The notes under the pieces are model-generated. The model was not told the origin of the DNA, ran no database searches, and worked only from the letters and a program-made list of their open reading frames with translations. Below, one piece after another: positions 4,179 through 6,716 of a DNA stretch of 6,716 nucleotides. Each line of letters begins with the position of its first letter. Positions within the stretch are counted from its first letter, which is position 1. Both the position numbers and the translations under genes were made by a program. The DNA comes from Planctomycetales bacterium (GTDB lineage: Bacteria; Planctomycetota; Planctomycetia; Pirellulales; Thermoguttaceae), in the NCBI GenBank assembly GCA_007122045.1, contig SKJM01000328.1, positions 1 to 6,716 of the forward strand. The letters are read 5' to 3'.

Positions 4179-5951
4179 ATGACTAAGCCTCATCCGATCA
4201 AAGACCGTATCCTCCGCGACGTACTGCCCCGGGTGCAGTTGCCGGGGCAGTACATCGGCGGGGAGCTGAACGCTGTGGTGAAGGACCCCACTACGGTGCG
4301 GGGCAGGCTGTGCTTGGCGTTTCCCGACGCCTATACCATCGGCATGAGCCACCACGGCCTGCAAGTGCTCTACGCCCTGATGAACGCGCGGGACGACTGG
4401 GCTTGCGAGCGGGTCTTCACCCCCATGCCCGACATGGAACGCCTCCTGCGCGAGCAGGCCATACCCCTGTGTAGTCTAGAGACGCACACCCCGTTGGAGC
4501 AATTCGACGTGCTGGGCTTCTCGCTCCAGTACGAGTTGGGGGCGACGAACTTGCTCACAATGCTCGACCTGGGGGGCATCCCGCGGCATGCCGACCGCCG
4601 AACGACGGCGCATCCACTGGTGATTGCCGGAGGGCCCAGCGTGGCCAACCCGGAACCATTGGCCCCGTTCATCGACCTATTCGTGGTGGGCGATGGCGAG
4701 GAAAGCCTGCCGGCGGTCTGCGACCGGTGGATTGCCGCCCGGGAGGGGGGCGGGACCCGGCTGGAGAAGCTGGCGGCATTGGCCGCTTCGCTCCCTTACG
4801 TGTACGTGCCGCAGTTGTACCGAACGGCAGGCGACGGCACGGGGGCGGTCGAGCCGCTGCGGCCGGAGGCCCGGGCAGTGGTCGAGCCGGCCGTGGTCGA
4901 CGACCTCGACGCCGTGCCGCTCCCCACCCGGCCGGTGGTACCCGTTGTGGAATGCGTGCAGGACCGCATCACCATCGAGATCATGCGAGGCTGCCCCGCT
5001 CGCTGCCGATTCTGCCAGAGCAATCCGCTGAAGCGTCCGCTGCGCTGGCGGGGGGTGGAAACGATCGTCCGCGCGGCGGTCGAAACCTACCGGAACACCG
5101 GCTACAACGTGGTGGCGCTGCTGTCGCTTTCGACGAGCGACTACCCGCACTTCGACGAACTGCTGGCGCGGCTCTCGGCCGAGTTCCTGCCCCGGGGCGT
5201 GTCGATTTCGCTGCCCAGCCTGCGGGTGAACGAGCAGTGGCGCACGGTGGCCGAGCGGCTGGGCACCTACCGGCACTCGGGGCTCACGCTGGCGCCCGAG
5301 GCCGCCCGCGACTCGCTCCGCCGCCGCATCGGCAAGCAGCTTGCCAATGCCGACGTGCTGGAGGGCTGCCGCGGCGCCTTCGCGGCCGGATTCCACCGGG
5401 TGAAGCTATATTTCATGTGCGGGTTGCCGGGCGAAACCGAGGCCGACTTGGACGCCATTGCCGACCTGGCCGAGGAGATTGCCCGGCTGGGCAAGCAGGT
5501 GCGGGGCCGCTGGCCCACGGTGGTAGCCAACGTGTCGAACTTCGTGCCGAAGCCGCAAACGCCCTTCCAGTGGAACGCCATGGAGCCGGCCGAGTACTTC
5601 GCCGCCGCCCACGACCGGTTGCGGCGACGGCTGCGCCTCCGCGCCGTGCAGCTCCGCTGCCACGACGTCCGCACCAGCCTGCTCGAAGCGGTCCTCGCCC
5701 GCGGCGACCGCCGCGTGGCCCGAGCCGTCGAGTTGGCCTACGAGCGCGGGGCGCGGTTGGACGCGTGGACCGATCACTTCCAGCCGGAGCTTTGGGACGA
5801 GGCGCTGCGAGAAGCGGGAATCGACCTGGAGCACGTGCTGCACCGCCCCCGCCCGGTCGACGCGCGCCTGCCCTGGGACCACATCGCCATCCGGCAAGGC
5901 CGCCGGCACCTCGAACGCGAGCACGCGCGTGCCGCCCTGTGCGAAACGTAG
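4179..5951 (+). CDS. Radical SAM protein, TIGR03960-type with B12-binding-like N-terminal domain
   Basis: A 590-residue radical SAM protein. Numbering starts at the ATG at 4179, where similarity to the family begins (VQLPGQYIGGELNAVVKD at 19-36); the upstream open frame to 3918 is not family-like. The N-terminal part, about 20-180, resembles a cobalamin-binding Rossmann domain: LAFPDAYTIGMSHHG (46-60), LGFSLQYELG (112-121), VIAGGPSVANPEP (148-160) and GDGEES (171-176). The radical SAM core, about 255-480, has RGCPARCRFC, with the iron-sulfur cysteines C272, C276 and C279 in CX3CX2C spacing. LSTSDYP (317-323), PSLRV (346-350), LTLAPEA (369-375), KLYFMCGLPGET (409-420) and NFVPKPQTPFQW (454-465) follow, all characteristic of the family. 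The last 100 or so residues are Arg-rich and helical. There is no C-terminal DUF2344 domain, which many relatives carry or have next door. No reaction is established for this family to my knowledge. It is likely cotranscribed with the HAD gene five bases downstream. Confidence 0.88.
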   Translation: MTKPHPIKDRILRDVLPRVQLPGQYIGGELNAVVKDPTTVRGRLCLAFPDAYTIGMSHHGLQVLYALMNARDDWACERVFTPMPDMERLLREQAIPLCSLETHTPLEQFDVLGFSLQYELGATNLLTMLDLGGIPRHADRRTTAHPLVIAGGPSVANPEPLAPFIDLFVVGDGEESLPAVCDRWIAAREGGGTRLEKLAALAASLPYVYVPQLYRTAGDGTGAVEPLRPEARAVVEPAVVDDLDAVPLPTRPVVPVVECVQDRITIEIMRGCPARCRFCQSNPLKRPLRWRGVETIVRAAVETYRNTGYNVVALLSLSTSDYPHFDELLARLSAEFLPRGVSISLPSLRVNEQWRTVAERLGTYRHSGLTLAPEAARDSLRRRIGKQLANADVLEGCRGAFAAGFHRVKLYFMCGLPGETEADLDAIADLAEEIARLGKQVRGRWPTVVANVSNFVPKPQTPFQWNAMEPAEYFAAAHDRLRRRLRLRAVQLRCHDVRTSLLEAVLARGDRRVARAVELAYERGARLDAWTDHFQPELWDEALREAGIDLEHVLHRPRPVDARLPWDHIAIRQGRRHLEREHARAALCET

Positions 5952-5956
5952 AAACC

Positions 5957-6716
5957 ATGCCCCGCTACCGACTCCTGGCCATCGACATCGACGGAACGCT
6001 GGTCAACAGCCGCGACGAATTGACCGGCTCGACGCGTGCCGCGCTTGGCCGCGCCATGGCGGCGGGCATTCACGTGGTGCTGGCCACCGGGCGCCGTTAC
6101 AGCCGCACCTTGCACCTGGTGGAGCCGCTCGGGCTGACGGTGCCGCTGGTGACCGCCAGCGGCGCTCTGGTGAAGGACCCGGCCGATCATCGGACGCTGT
6201 ACCGTGCCCGGTTCGAGCCCGACGTGCTGCGGCGTACGCTGTGCGCCATGGACGAGCAGGGGTTCTGCCCCATCGCCTGCGCCGACACATTCCACGAAGG
6301 GTTCGACTTCTACACCGACCGTGACCGGGTCGACGGCGAGGAACTGGCCGAGTACTTCCGCTTGAACCCCGGGGCGGGGCGCATCGCTCCCCGGCTGCTC
6401 GACATCCCGCCGCCGGGCACCTTTTGCGCCTTCACCATGGGCACGCACGACGAAATGCTGGACCTGGAAGCGCACCTCAAAGGCCGGCTTCCGGGCAAAC
6501 TGCACACCCACGTGCTGCGCAGTCCGCGGTACATCGGCTACATGTGCGAGGTGGCCCCGGCCGGCGTGACCAAGTGGTCGGCCATCCGGCGGCTGGCCCG
6601 CCAATGGCAGATAGCCGACAGCGACATCTGCGCCGTCGGCGACGACGTGAACGACATTCCGATGATCCGCGCGGCGGGGCTCGGGGTAGCCATGGGCAAC
6701 GCGCTGCCCAGCGTCA
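5957..6716 (+). CDS. Cof-type HAD-IIB family phosphatase, 3'-truncated by the window
   Basis: The first 253 codons of a HAD-superfamily hydrolase of the Cof/YidA type, enzymes that remove phosphate from small metabolites such as sugar phosphates or flavin precursors. Motif I is LLAIDIDGTLV (6-16), with D10 as nucleophile and D12 as acid/base. Motif II is the Thr of ATGR (43-46). Motif III is probably K206 in GVTKW, and motif IV is GDDVNDIPM (228-236), whose acids hold magnesium. The C2B-type cap lies between, about 85-195. VTASGALV (65-72) stands where relatives usually have an Asn-Gly, so Ser68 replaces Asn. The typical ending VAMGNAL is present, so only about 20-30 residues are missing. The ATG follows the radical SAM stop by five bases with no clear Shine-Dalgarno, suggesting translational coupling. 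Substrate cannot be told from sequence. Confidence 0.9.
   Translation, partial: MPRYRLLAIDIDGTLVNSRDELTGSTRAALGRAMAAGIHVVLATGRRYSRTLHLVEPLGLTVPLVTASGALVKDPADHRTLYRARFEPDVLRRTLCAMDEQGFCPIACADTFHEGFDFYTDRDRVDGEELAEYFRLNPGAGRIAPRLLDIPPPGTFCAFTMGTHDEMLDLEAHLKGRLPGKLHTHVLRSPRYIGYMCEVAPAGVTKWSAIRRLARQWQIADSDICAVGDDVNDIPMIRAAGLGVAMGNALPSV

Noticed and set aside
5774..6604. 276-codon minus-strand open frame opposite the radical SAM-HAD junction
   Set aside because: It spans two well-supported genes and their junction in antisense, and has no recognisable motif.

Overview
The window reads as a stretch of GC-rich bacterial chromosome, most likely from a planctomycete of the Pirellulales type. The reasons are the SdrD-B-like plus FG-GAP secreted protein, an exported isoaspartyl methyltransferase with a carbohydrate-binding-like tail, poor Shine-Dalgarno use, and codons rich in third-position G/C. 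No rRNA, tRNA, CRISPR array, transposase or integrase is visible. The taxonomic call is an inference from protein style, not from a marker gene.

Layout. Bases 2-2383 (+) hold the C-terminal 793 codons of a large secreted or surface protein. It has three SdrD-B/Cna-B-like repeats, a proline hinge, and a C-terminal domain of five FG-GAP-type calcium motifs on a 47-residue period. Its start lies upstream of the window. Bases 2485-2706 (+) encode a small DUF433 protein, an antitoxin-like family, with no toxin gene beside it and a lower G+C than its neighbours. Bases 2703-3929 (-) encode a signal-peptide-bearing protein-L-isoaspartate O-methyltransferase with an extra C-terminal jelly-roll-like domain. 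It converges on the DUF433 gene so tightly that both stop codons sit in one CTAG. Bases 3930-4178 are a divergent control region. Bases 4179-5951 (+) encode a radical SAM protein of the TIGR03960 type. Five bases later a Cof-type HAD-family phosphatase begins (5957 to the window end, truncated).

How the genes relate. The radical SAM and HAD genes look like one transcription unit, read from a plausible promoter at 4128-4156. The methyltransferase is read the opposite way from the same intergenic region. The secreted repeat protein appears to be the end of its own unit. The DUF433 gene sits in its 3' shadow, possibly with its own promoter at 2411-2439. I see no shared pathway linking all five genes.

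I did not find a clear new multi-gene system. The points most worth following are the orphan DUF433 gene, the exported methyltransferase with its added domain, and the interrupted 47-residue calcium-motif array.
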